NCBI RefSeq assembly: GCF_907163135.1
Contig: NZ_CAJQUA010000001.1
Location: 1,255,001 to 1,319,000, forward strand
Reading direction: 5' to 3'
Length of the DNA stretch: 64,000 nucleotides
Origin: Brachymonas denitrificans
GTDB lineage: Bacteria > Pseudomonadota > Gammaproteobacteria > Burkholderiales > Burkholderiaceae_C
This document shows, piece by piece, positions 54,668 through 62,724 of the stretch (the first letter of the stretch is position 1; each line of letters begins with the position of its first letter). The position numbers and the translations under genes are program-made. The notes under the pieces are model-generated. The model saw nothing but the letters and a program-made list of their open reading frames with translations. It ran no database searches and had not been told where the DNA came from.

Positions 54668-55357
54668 ATGAAAACCTGCGTGGTCCTGACCGGAGCCGGC
54701 ATCAGCGCCGACAGCGGTCTGAAAACCTTCCGCGACGCCGGCGGCCTGTGGGAAGGCCACCGCGTACAGGACGTGGCGACGCCTGAAGGCTTTCAGGCCA
54801 ATCCCCGGCTCGTTCTCGACTTCTACAACGCCCGCCGTCGCCAGCTGCAGCAGGTCAAGCCCAACGCCGCACATTTTGCGCTGGCCGAACTGGAGCGGCG
54901 CTACCGTGTCCGGATCATCACCCAGAACGTCGACAACCTGCACGAGCGCGCCGGCAGCAGCCAGGTGCTGCATCTGCATGGCGAGCTGACCAAGCTGCGC
55001 AGCACGCGCGATCCGGGTTACGTCATCGACTGGCACCACGACCAGTTGCCCGACCATGCCGATCCGATGGGCGCACCAATGCGCCCGCATATCGTCTGGT
55101 TTGGCGAGGAAGTGCCTGCGCTCGAGCAGGCGCTGGAACTGGTGGCAGAAGCCGATGTGGTGCTGGTGGTGGGCACCTCGCTCAAGGTATACCCGGCCGC
55201 CGGCCTGATCGCCTATGCTCCGCCACACGCCGACGGCTATCTGATCGACCCCAATCCGTCGCTGCAGGCTGCTGCTGCCTACGACCTGACGGTGATTCCC
55301 GAACGGGCCGCGCTCGGCGTGCCGAAGGTAGTGGACTACCTGCTGCGCAGCGACTGA
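54668..55357 (+). CDS. cobB: Sir2-family NAD-dependent deacylase without zinc cysteines
   Basis: A 229-residue sirtuin that removes acyl groups from lysines using NAD. The NAD motifs are there: TGAGISADSGLKTFRD at residue 8, TQNVDNLHERAG at about 86 with catalytic His in LHLHGEL, and VVGTSLKVYPAAGL at about 166. The zinc ribbon that normally carries four cysteines is missing; that region reads LRSTRDPGYVIDWHHD, and the only Cys is at position 4. This compact cysteine-free form exists in other bacteria. It begins 54 bp after the stranded tRNA part. Confidence 0.88.
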   Translation: MKTCVVLTGAGISADSGLKTFRDAGGLWEGHRVQDVATPEGFQANPRLVLDFYNARRRQLQQVKPNAAHFALAELERRYRVRIITQNVDNLHERAGSSQVLHLHGELTKLRSTRDPGYVIDWHHDQLPDHADPMGAPMRPHIVWFGEEVPALEQALELVAEADVVLVVGTSLKVYPAAGLIAYAPPHADGYLIDPNPSLQAAAAYDLTVIPERAALGVPKVVDYLLRSD

Positions 55358-55367
55358 GAGCGGCGTT

Positions 55368-56093
55368 TCAGTCCTTGTCCATCGTCCGGTGCTTGCGCAA
55401 CGTCCAGAACCAGATGCCGGCCAGCAGCACTGCCGCCACGCCCAGTTGCACCGCCCCGGCCCAGGGCACATCCTGCGCCACGCCGCTGCCCACGATCACC
55501 GCGACCACGCCCTGCGGCAGGAAACCGATGACGGAGCCGATGACGAAGGCGCGGTTGCGCACCTTGCTCAGCGCCAGCCCGAGGTTGATGATGCCGTTGC
55601 TCACCGGCAGCATGCGGATCAGCACGACCGAAGCCACGGTGGGCTTGGCATGCACGATGCGGCCGAAGAAGCGGTTCTTGCCGAAGCGCTCGGTCAGCCA
55701 CTCGCGCCCGCCCCAGCGTGCCGCGCGGAAGGCGACGAAGGAGCCCAGCAGGCTTCCCAGCGTGGACCACAGCAGACCCTGCCAGAAACCGAAGGCAAAT
55801 CCCGCCAGCGCACAGAACAGCAGGCGCGGCACGCCCACCATGATGAGAAAGCCGCTGAGCAGCACGAAGTAGAGCTCCGCGCGCAGGCCGCCGCCCTTGA
55901 ACATGCCGGCCAGCGTGTTCCAGTCGCGCAGCTGCTGGCCGAGCGGGGTGAACTGGATCAGCGCGAACAGTACCACGCCAATGCCCACCAGCGTGAGCAG
56001 CTTGCGCGAGGTGTTGTGGGCAACCTGTTCCAGTTCCTCCGGAGGGACATCCTCCAGCGCCTCTTCCAGGGCTGATTCGTGTTCGTTGCGCAT
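55368..56093 (-). CDS. TVP38/TMEM64 (VTT-domain) membrane protein
   Basis: A 241-residue inner-membrane protein. A soluble acidic N-terminus of about 30 residues is followed by five or six hydrophobic helices; the VTT core reads VGVPRLLFCALAGFAFGFWQG and VLIRMLPVSNGIINLGLALS. The family (DedA superfamily) is linked to lipid or undecaprenyl-phosphate movement across membranes. It lies 12 bp after the glycosyltransferase gene on the same strand, suggesting a shared role in envelope sugar-lipid handling. Confidence 0.85.
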   Translation of the reverse strand: MRNEHESALEEALEDVPPEELEQVAHNTSRKLLTLVGIGVVLFALIQFTPLGQQLRDWNTLAGMFKGGGLRAELYFVLLSGFLIMVGVPRLLFCALAGFAFGFWQGLLWSTLGSLLGSFVAFRAARWGGREWLTERFGKNRFFGRIVHAKPTVASVVLIRMLPVSNGIINLGLALSKVRNRAFVIGSVIGFLPQGVVAVIVGSGVAQDVPWAGAVQLGVAAVLLAGIWFWTLRKHRTMDKD

Positions 56094-56105
56094 GAATGGC
56101 GCAGT

Positions 56106-56849
56106 TTACAGGCGGTTGGAGCGCACGGCGCGCGCCAGATACCAGCGCACGCCGAAGCAGTCGCGGATGCCGCGCCACAGGCGGTTGTGCACGCCGTACT
56201 TGGATACGCCCCGCATGCGCTCGCGGTGATTCACCGGGGTTTCGATCACGGTAAAGCCCTGGCCGCGCAGCAGCGTCGGCAGGAAGCGGTGCAGGCCGTT
56301 GAATACCGGCACTTCGCGCAAGGCGCTGCGTTTGGCTACGCGCACACCGCAGCCGCTGTCGCTCACCTTGTCGCCGGTGATCCAGTTGCGGTAGCCGTTG
56401 GCCACGCGCGAGGAGAACTTGCGCAGCCAGGTATCCTGGCGCTTGGCCCGCACGCCGGTGACGCAGTCCACGCCCTGTTTTTCGGCCAGCGCCAGCATGC
56501 CGGGCAGGTCAGCCGGATCGTTCTGGCCGTCGCCGTCTAGCGTGCCGACCCATTCGCCGCGCGCCGCCTGGAAGCCGCTGGCCACCGCCGCGCTCTGGCC
56601 GGCATTGACGCGGTGGAACACGCCGCGCACCGTCGGATATTGCGCCTCGAGCTGGCGGATCACGCTGGCCGTCTTGTCGGTGCTGGCGTCGTCCACCAGG
56701 ATCAGCTCGTAGCCGCCGGGCAGGTCGCGCAGGGTGGCGATGACTTCTTCAGCCAGCGGAATGACGTTTTCCTCTTCGTTGTAGGAAGGAATCACGACGG
56801 ACAAACGCACACCTGCGTGAGGCGCCGGGCTGGCGGTAACTTGGGTCAT
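56106..56849 (-). CDS. Family 2 glycosyltransferase (DPM1/ArnC-like)
   Basis: A 247-residue GT2 enzyme with no C-terminal membrane helices. SVVIPSYNEEENVIPL at about residue 18, LILVDDASTDKT at about 52 and WVGTLDGDGQNDPADL at about 98 (DxD-type metal site) are the catalytic landmarks; HRERMRGVSKYGV near the end is conserved in polyprenyl-phosphate sugar synthases. It probably charges undecaprenyl phosphate with a sugar used by the ArnT-like enzyme encoded divergently, 194 bp away. Confidence 0.88.
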   Translation of the reverse strand: MTQVTASPAPHAGVRLSVVIPSYNEEENVIPLAEEVIATLRDLPGGYELILVDDASTDKTASVIRQLEAQYPTVRGVFHRVNAGQSAAVASGFQAARGEWVGTLDGDGQNDPADLPGMLALAEKQGVDCVTGVRAKRQDTWLRKFSSRVANGYRNWITGDKVSDSGCGVRVAKRSALREVPVFNGLHRFLPTLLRGQGFTVIETPVNHRERMRGVSKYGVHNRLWRGIRDCFGVRWYLARAVRSNRL

Positions 56850-57043
56850 TGTGAGGGGGACGCTGCATGCGCCCATGCTTGAGACAAGATTAGAATTTTA
56901 TGCCAGCGTCCGCCATCCGTCAGGACATGCGCCGGTTTCAACTTGCTACGGTGATGGCGGCTGGTATATTGCGCGTGCATCATGCTGCAATGCAGCAACA
57001 CCGCGCCGCCGCGCCAAGTGGCAGCGTCTTCTGGAGAATCCGA

Positions 57044-58669
57044 ATGTCCGACCCCGCGCGTTCCCTGGCGCCCTCCCGGCAACGCCTGCTGTGGCTGTCC
57101 CTGGCCTTGCTGGCCGTGCTCACGCTGGTCGCGGTGCTCAGCCGTCCGCTCACCCCGCTGGATGAAACCCGCTATGTGGGCGTGGCCTGGGAGATGTGGC
57201 TGCGCGGCGACTTTCTGGTGCCCTACAAGAACGGCGCGCCCTACGACCACAAGCCGCCGCTGATGATGTGGCTGTTCCAGCTCGGCTGGGCGCTGAGCGG
57301 AGGCGTGAATGAATGGTGGCCGCGGCTGGTATCGCCGCTGGCTTCAGCCGCCAGCCTCTTGCTGACCTGGGGCCTGGCACGCCGGCTGTGGCCGCAGCGC
57401 CCCGGGATTGCAGGGCCGGCCGTACTGATGCTGCTGGGCGGCATGCTGTGGATGATTTTTTCCACCATGGCCATGTTCGACATCCTGATGGCGTTGTGCA
57501 CGCTGATCGGCATGCACGGCATCGTGATGGCGGCCGACGGGCAGGCGCGGCGCGGCTTTGCCGTGCTCGGGCTGGCCATTGGCCTGGGGGTGCTGGCGAA
57601 GGGGCCGGTGATCCTGCTGCAGGTGTTGCCCGCAGCACTGCTGGCGCCGTGGTGGAACCGCGGCCTGCGCTGGGGGCGCTGGCTGGGCGGCATTGGCTTG
57701 TCGATTCTGCTCGGTGCCGCCATTGCGCTGGCCTGGGCGATTCCGGCCGGCTACTCGGGCGGCGAGGAATACCGCAACGCGATTTTCTGGGGCCAGACGG
57801 CCAACCGCATGGTGGAATCGTTCGCGCACCGTCGCCCGATCTGGTGGTATCTGCCCTTGCTGCCGCTGATGCTGTTTCCGTGGTTCCTCTGGACGGGACT
57901 GTGGCGCGCCACCCTGCCCTATCTGCGCCAGCGGCTGGACCGTGGCGGGCGTTTCTGCATTGCCTGGAGCCTGCCGGTGCTGCTGGCGTTTTCCTTCATC
58001 AGCGGCAAGCAGCCGCATTATCTGATCCCGATTTTCCCGGCCTTTGCCCTGCTGACGGCGCGGGCGCTGGACGAGGTGGAACAGGCGCGCGGGCTGTGGC
58101 TGCCGGCGTTGCTCGTGTTTGTGCTGGGCGGCGTGATGCTGGCGCCCGAGAAGCTGGGTATCCACCTGGATGAAGCCACCGTGCTGGCCTGGCCCGGGGT
58201 GGCGCTGATGCTGGCGACGGTGCTGATCTATGCGCTGGGCCGCCGCAGCGCCAAGCCGCTGGTGCCGCTGGCCCTGCTGGGCGTGGCGCTGGCGAGTGCC
58301 ATCCAGCTGGCGGTGCTGCGCCCGCAGTACGACTCCTACGACATGCACCCGGTCGCCCGTGCCGTGAAGCAGGTGCAGGATGCCGGTGGCCAGGTGGGGC
58401 ACATGGGCTTCTATCACAACCAGTACCAGTTTGCCGGACGGCTGGAGCAGCCGCTGGTGCAGATCGAGGGGCTGGAAGCGGTGCGCAGCTGGGTGGCGGC
58501 GCACCCGCAGTCGCACATCGTGCTGTACACGCGCGACATGCACCAGCTCGATGGCGTGCCGGTGCTGGCGATCCAGCGCTACCGCGGCGGCAGCGCGGCG
58601 CTGATGACCACGGCGACGGCCCGGGCCTTTCTGGCGCGCCCGCAGGCCGCCGACGAACTGAAATGGTAA
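57044..58669 (+). CDS. ArnT/PMT-family lipid-linked sugar transferase
   Basis: A 541-residue polytopic inner-membrane enzyme of the GT83/GT39 type. The catalytic periplasmic motif PLDETRYVGVAWEMW (Asp-Glu) is at about residue 36 and APYDHKPPLMMWL at about 66; about ten to twelve hydrophobic helices follow, then a small periplasmic C-terminal domain. ArnT proteins move aminoarabinose or another sugar from undecaprenyl phosphate to lipid A or other envelope acceptors. GGAG precedes ATG 57044. It is the start of an arnT-ugd-pepSY-epimerase row. Confidence 0.88.
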   Translation: MSDPARSLAPSRQRLLWLSLALLAVLTLVAVLSRPLTPLDETRYVGVAWEMWLRGDFLVPYKNGAPYDHKPPLMMWLFQLGWALSGGVNEWWPRLVSPLASAASLLLTWGLARRLWPQRPGIAGPAVLMLLGGMLWMIFSTMAMFDILMALCTLIGMHGIVMAADGQARRGFAVLGLAIGLGVLAKGPVILLQVLPAALLAPWWNRGLRWGRWLGGIGLSILLGAAIALAWAIPAGYSGGEEYRNAIFWGQTANRMVESFAHRRPIWWYLPLLPLMLFPWFLWTGLWRATLPYLRQRLDRGGRFCIAWSLPVLLAFSFISGKQPHYLIPIFPAFALLTARALDEVEQARGLWLPALLVFVLGGVMLAPEKLGIHLDEATVLAWPGVALMLATVLIYALGRRSAKPLVPLALLGVALASAIQLAVLRPQYDSYDMHPVARAVKQVQDAGGQVGHMGFYHNQYQFAGRLEQPLVQIEGLEAVRSWVAAHPQSHIVLYTRDMHQLDGVPVLAIQRYRGGSAALMTTATARAFLARPQAADELKW

Positions 58670-58740
58670 GGATTTATGATGTTTCACGGCACATGCCTGT
58701 GCCACCGAGTTTTCATCCTGCAACCTGACGCGCTCCTTCC

Positions 58741-59907
58741 ATGAAAATCGCAATCGCCGGCACGGGCTACGTCGGCCTGTCCAACGCCATCCTGCTGGCC
58801 CAGCACAACGAAGTCGTCGCCCTGGATATCGTTCCCGCCAAGGTGGACATGATCAATGCGCACAAGTCGCCGATTGCCGATGCGGAAATCGAGGACTATC
58901 TCGCGCACAAGCGGCTCGATCTGCGTGCCACACTGGACCAGCGCGAGGCCTATGAAGGGGCGGATTACGTCATCATCGCCACGCCGACCGACTACGACCC
59001 GGACACCAGCTACTTTGACACGCGCTCGGTCGAGGCGGTCATCCGCGATGTACTGGCCATCAACCCGCAGGCCGTGATGGTGATCAAGTCCACCGTGCCG
59101 GTAGGCTATACCGAGCGCATGCGCGCCGAGATGCAGTGCGACAACCTGATCTTCTCGCCCGAGTTCCTGCGCGAGGGCAAGGCCCTGTACGACAACCTGC
59201 ACCCTTCGCGCATCATCGTGGGCGAGCAGTCGGAGCGGGCGCGCGTATTTGCGCAACTGCTGCAGCAAGGGGCGTTGAAGCAGGACATTCCGGTGCTGTT
59301 CACCGGATCGACCGAGGCCGAGGCGGTCAAGCTGTTTTCCAACACCTATCTGGCCATGCGCGTGGCCTACTTCAACGAACTGGACAGCTACGCCGCCATC
59401 CACGGGCTGGACACGCGCCAGATCATCGAGGGCGTGGGGCTGGATCCGCGCATCGGCACGCACTACAACAACCCCTCGTTCGGCTACGGCGGTTACTGCC
59501 TGCCCAAGGACACCAAGCAGTTGCTGGCCAACTACCGCGAAGTGCCGCAAAACCTGATCCGCGCCATCGTCGATTCGAACACCACGCGCAAGGATTTCAT
59601 CGCCGACGAGATCATCAACCTGCGCCCGCGCGTGGTCGGCGTGTTCCGCCTGATCATGAAGGCCGGATCGGACAACTTCCGCTCATCCAGCATCCAGGGC
59701 ATCATGAAGCGCATCAAGGCCAAGGGCATCGAGGTGATCGTGTACGAGCCGGCGCTGACCGACGAGCACTTCTTCAATTCGCGGGTGGTCAATGATCTGG
59801 AAGCCTTCAAGCGCGAGGCGGACGTGATCATCGCCAACCGGCGCAGCCCGCAGCTGACGGATGTGAATCACAAGATCTACACGCGCGACCTGTTCGGGAA
59901 CGACTGA
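58741..59907 (+). CDS. ugd: UDP-glucose 6-dehydrogenase
   Basis: A 388-residue enzyme (short form, as in E. coli Ugd) that oxidises UDP-glucose to UDP-glucuronate in two NAD steps. The NAD motif [12 protein letters not shown] is at residue 5, the STVPVG segment at about 118, [21 protein letters not shown] at about 140, and the catalytic Cys in [14 protein letters not shown] at about 253. Its product feeds the epimerase encoded downstream and aminoarabinose-type modification. It lies 71 bp after the ArnT-like gene. Confidence 0.96.
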   Translation: MKIAIAGTGYVGLSNAILLAQHNEVVALDIVPAKVDMINAHKSPIADAEIEDYLAHKRLDLRATLDQREAYEGADYVIIATPTDYDPDTSYFDTRSVEAVIRDVLAINPQAVMVIKSTVPVGYTERMRAEMQCDNLIFSPEFLREGKALYDNLHPSRIIVGEQSERARVFAQLLQQGALKQDIPVLFTGSTEAEAVKLFSNTYLAMRVAYFNELDSYAAIHGLDTRQIIEGVGLDPRIGTHYNNPSFGYGGYCLPKDTKQLLANYREVPQNLIRAIVDSNTTRKDFIADEIINLRPRVVGVFRLIMKAGSDNFRSSSIQGIMKRIKAKGIEVIVYEPALTDEHFFNSRVVNDLEAFKREADVIIANRRSPQLTDVNHKIYTRDLFGND

Positions 59908-59932
59908 GCAACACGCACCAAGTCGATAGAGC

Positions 59933-59955
59933 GGGGCCGCTGCTGCGGCCCCTTG
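59933..59955 (+). terminator. Possible terminator after ugd
   Basis: GGGGCCGC-TGCT-GCGGCCCC hairpin, 25 bp after the stop. The following TTGAACCTT is a poor U-tract, so strength is uncertain. Confidence 0.45.
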
Positions 59956-59958
59956 AAC

Positions 59959-59998
59959 CTTAAGCATTCCATCAGCGAACGCTAAGGCATTCCTAAGC
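59959..59998 (+). promoter_or_regulatory. Tandem response-regulator-type boxes before the PepSY gene
   Basis: Two 17-bp units with the same spacer: CTTAAG-CATTC-CATCAG (59959-59975) and CTAAGG-CATTC-CTAAGC (59982-59998), starts 23 bp apart. They resemble the CTTAAG-N5-CTTAAG sites of PmrA/QseB-type response regulators. A GATGAT -10-like hexamer follows at 60008-60013, so the second box would cover the -35. The PepSY start codon is 68 bp after the second box. Confidence 0.5.
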
Positions 59999-60066
59999 TT
60001 GCGTGACGATGATAGAGGCATCGACAGCAATCGTGCTGCGACAAACTCCCGAAAAGGAACATCATC

Positions 60067-60510
60067 ATGAAACGCAACACTTCCATCGCCGCCCTGATCG
60101 CTGCAGCCACCATCGCCACCGCAGGCGGATTTGCCTATGCAGGCCAGGACGGCAAGCGCGCCGGCGATCGCTACGACGAACTGCTCACCTCCAAAATTAC
60201 GCTGCAGCATGCCATCGCTTCGGCGCAACTGCAGCACCCGGACGGCCGCGTGATCAAGGCCGAACTGGAGCAAGGCAAGGATGCGCCGTACTACGAGGTG
60301 GACGTGGTCACGCCCGACAAGAGCGTGGTCGAGGTGCGTGTCGATGCCACCGATGGCAAGGTGATTGCCAGCGACGTGCAGAACCGCGATGCCCGCAAGG
60401 ACAGGCAGGAGCGCAAGGACGCCAAGGAACGCAAGGACACCAAGGAACGCAAGGACGTACAGGAACGCCAGGAAGCCAAGGAGCGCAAGGACGCCAGGGA
60501 GCGCTCCTGA
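60067..60510 (+). CDS. Exported PepSY-domain protein with charged repeat tail
   Basis: A 147-residue secreted protein. Sec signal of 25 residues (cleavage after AYA), a PepSY-like domain at about residues 35-105 (TLQHAIASAQLQHPDGRVIKAELEQ, then YYEVDVVTPDKSVVEVRVDA), then a 40-residue tail made of repeated ERKD units. PepSY proteins are often controlled by QseB/PmrA-type systems, matching the boxes upstream. The function in the periplasm is unknown; metal or peptide binding is possible. AAAAGGAA lies upstream of the ATG. Confidence 0.82.
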   Translation: MKRNTSIAALIAAATIATAGGFAYAGQDGKRAGDRYDELLTSKITLQHAIASAQLQHPDGRVIKAELEQGKDAPYYEVDVVTPDKSVVEVRVDATDGKVIASDVQNRDARKDRQERKDAKERKDTKERKDVQERQEAKERKDARERS

Positions 60511-60594
60511 TCCCAACCGGCCGCTCGCGGATTTTTTCCGGAGCGGCCGCGCTCTGCACCGCCAAATCCCGCTCGCTGCCTCTAAGATAGCGTG

Positions 60595-61602
60595 ATGAAG
60601 ATTCTCGTCACCGGCTCGGCCGGATTCATTGGCGCGGCGCTCACGCAGCGCCTGCTGGCGCGTGGCGACAGCGTGGTCGGTATCGACAACCACAACGATT
60701 ACTATGATCCGCGCCTGAAGGACGCCCGCCTGGCGCAGTTCGCCGATCATCCGGGCTATACGCACTACCGCATCGATCTGGCCGACCGCGCGGCGGTCGA
60801 GCAGGTGTTTGCCACGCACAAGCCGCAGCGCGTGGCCAATCTGGGCGCGCAAGCCGGTGTGCGCTACTCGATCGACAACCCGCTCGCCTATATCGACAGC
60901 AATGTGCTCGGTTTTGCCCACATTCTGGAGGGTTGCCGCAACCACGGTTGCGAGCATCTGGTGTATGCCAGCAGCTCCAGCGTGTACGGCGCCAACACGG
61001 ACATGCCGTACTCGGTGCACCAGAGCGTGAACCACCCGCTCAGCCTGTACGCTGCCAGCAAGAAGTCGAACGAACTGATGGCGCATGTGTACAGCAACCT
61101 GTTCCAGATTCCGACCACCGGCCTGCGCTTCTTTACCGTGTATGGTCCCTGGGGCCGGCCGGACATGGCGCTGTTCAAGTTCACGCGCGCCATCCTGCAG
61201 GGCGAGCCGATCAAGGTATTCGGCTACGGACAGCACAAGCGCGACTTCACCTATATCGACGATATCGTCGAAGGCGTGATCCGCGTGCTGGATCGCCCTG
61301 CTCCACCCGATCCGGCCTGGGACAGCCGGAATCCCGACCCGGCCAGCAGCAGCGCGCCCTGGCGCGTGTACAACATCGGCAACAACCAGCCGGTGGTGCT
61401 GCTCGACTACATCGCCGCACTGGAGCAGGCGATCGGCAGGAAAGCCGAGATGGAATTGCTGCCGCCGCAACCCGGCGACCTGCACGACACCTTTGCCGAT
61501 GTGAGCGAACTGGTGCAGGAATTTGACTATCAGCCCGCCACACCCGTCACTGAAGGGGTGCAGCGGTTTGTGGACTGGTATCGCGGGTTTTACGGCGCAT
61601 AA
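60595..61602 (+). CDS. UDP-glucuronate 4-epimerase-like NAD-dependent epimerase
   Basis: A 335-residue extended short-chain dehydrogenase. TGSAGFIGAAL at residue 6 binds NAD; the catalytic Ser/Tyr/Lys are in ASSSSVYGANTDMPYS and LYAASKKSNELMAH. The stretch PTTGLRFFTVYGPWGRPDMA is strongly characteristic of UDP-glucuronate (or UDP-galacturonate) epimerases. With ugd upstream it should turn UDP-GlcA into UDP-GalA for envelope polysaccharide or lipid modification. ATG at 60595 is preferred to the GTG one codon earlier. Confidence 0.9.
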   Translation: MKILVTGSAGFIGAALTQRLLARGDSVVGIDNHNDYYDPRLKDARLAQFADHPGYTHYRIDLADRAAVEQVFATHKPQRVANLGAQAGVRYSIDNPLAYIDSNVLGFAHILEGCRNHGCEHLVYASSSSVYGANTDMPYSVHQSVNHPLSLYAASKKSNELMAHVYSNLFQIPTTGLRFFTVYGPWGRPDMALFKFTRAILQGEPIKVFGYGQHKRDFTYIDDIVEGVIRVLDRPAPPDPAWDSRNPDPASSSAPWRVYNIGNNQPVVLLDYIAALEQAIGRKAEMELLPPQPGDLHDTFADVSELVQEFDYQPATPVTEGVQRFVDWYRGFYGA

Positions 61603-61953
61603 TCCCGTCATTGCCAAGCGCAATTGCATTAATCCCGCATGACAGGCGTGTGATTAATCACACATGGCCCACCCGGAATATTTCCATATCCGGATTAATG
61701 GCTTTCATGCGCCTTTAAATACACTTTGGCTTAATTGTTCCCAACCCGCATCCAGCGGGCTGGAGCGCCCTGCGTTTTTGTCAGGAAGCGCTCCTTTCCT
61801 GCTGCTAAAATACTTGTTAAAAATCACCTATCTTATTGATTTATATTAATAAATTTGATTTTAAACAGGCAAGCCACCTGTCAGGGTAATCCTTGATCCG
61901 ACCGTTCGGATTTTGCCCGTAGACTGCATCACTTCAACGCAAGCGAAGCAGCC
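61603..61953. other. AT-rich intergenic stretch, no gene seen
   Basis: 351 bp between the epimerase and livG. From about 61620, and especially 61800-61865, it is far richer in A and T than the rest of the host DNA (runs such as TTATATTAATAAATTTG). TTGTTA at 61813 is a possible -35 for the liv genes but no convincing -10 is paired with it. A single 61-codon frame is present and I do not consider it a gene. Possible H-NS binding region. Confidence 0.5.
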
Positions 61954-62724
61954 ATGAGCGATATTATTCTCGAAGCCAGAAACCTGACCAAGGAATTCAA
62001 GGGATTCGTTGCCGTCAACAACGTCAATCTCAAGGTCCAGCGCGGCAATATCCACGTCCTGATCGGCCCCAATGGCGCCGGCAAGACCACCTGTTTCAAC
62101 CTGCTCACCAAGTTTCTCAAGCCCACCTCCGGCCAGATCCTCTTCAACGGCAAGGACATCACCCATGACGAGCCCGCCACCATCGCCCGCAACGGCATCG
62201 TGCGCTCCTTCCAGATCTCCGCCGTCTTCCCCCACATGACCGTGCTGCAGAACGTGCGCCTGGGCATGCAGCGCAGGCTCGGCGCGTCCTTCCACTTCTG
62301 GCGCAGCGAGAAGATGCTCGACCAGCTCAACGCGCGCTGCATGCAGCTGCTCGCCGAGGTCAAGCTCGAGCAGTTCGCCAACGAGCTCGCCGTCAACCTG
62401 CCCTACGGCCGCAAGCGCGCCCTGGAGATCGCCGCCACCCTGGCCATGGAGCCCGAGCTCATGCTGCTTGACGAACCTACCCAGGGCATGGGCCACGAGG
62501 ACGTGGGTCACGTCACCGACCTGATCAAGCAGGTCTCTGCCGGCCGCACCATCATGATGGTCGAGCACAACATGAAGGTGGTCTCCACCATCGCCGACAC
62601 CATCACGGTGCTCTCGCATGGCGAGGTGCTCGCCGAGGGCAACTACGCCGAGGTGTCGCAGAACCCGCAGGTGATGGAGGCCTACATGGGCACCACGGCC
62701 ACCGAACTGCAAGGAGCCCACTGA
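61954..62724 (+). CDS. livG: Branched-chain amino acid-type ABC transporter ATPase LivG
   Basis: A 256-residue cytoplasmic ATPase of the HAAT family. Walker A GPNGAGKTT at about residue 38, signature replaced by the LivG-type LPYGRKRALEIAATL at about 149, Walker B LMLLDEPTQGM at about 171 and H-loop MMVEHNM. It partners LivF, whose start overlaps its stop by one base. The permeases (livH, livM) are not in the window; the binding protein follows, so they may lie to the right. Confidence 0.93.
   Translation: MSDIILEARNLTKEFKGFVAVNNVNLKVQRGNIHVLIGPNGAGKTTCFNLLTKFLKPTSGQILFNGKDITHDEPATIARNGIVRSFQISAVFPHMTVLQNVRLGMQRRLGASFHFWRSEKMLDQLNARCMQLLAEVKLEQFANELAVNLPYGRKRALEIAATLAMEPELMLLDEPTQGMGHEDVGHVTDLIKQVSAGRTIMMVEHNMKVVSTIADTITVLSHGEVLAEGNYAEVSQNPQVMEAYMGTTATELQGAH

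Noticed and set aside
60518-60549. CGGCCGCTC / GAGCGGCCG inverted repeat after the PepSY gene as a terminator
   Set aside because: The T-run lies in the loop, not after the stem, so it does not fit a rho-independent terminator.
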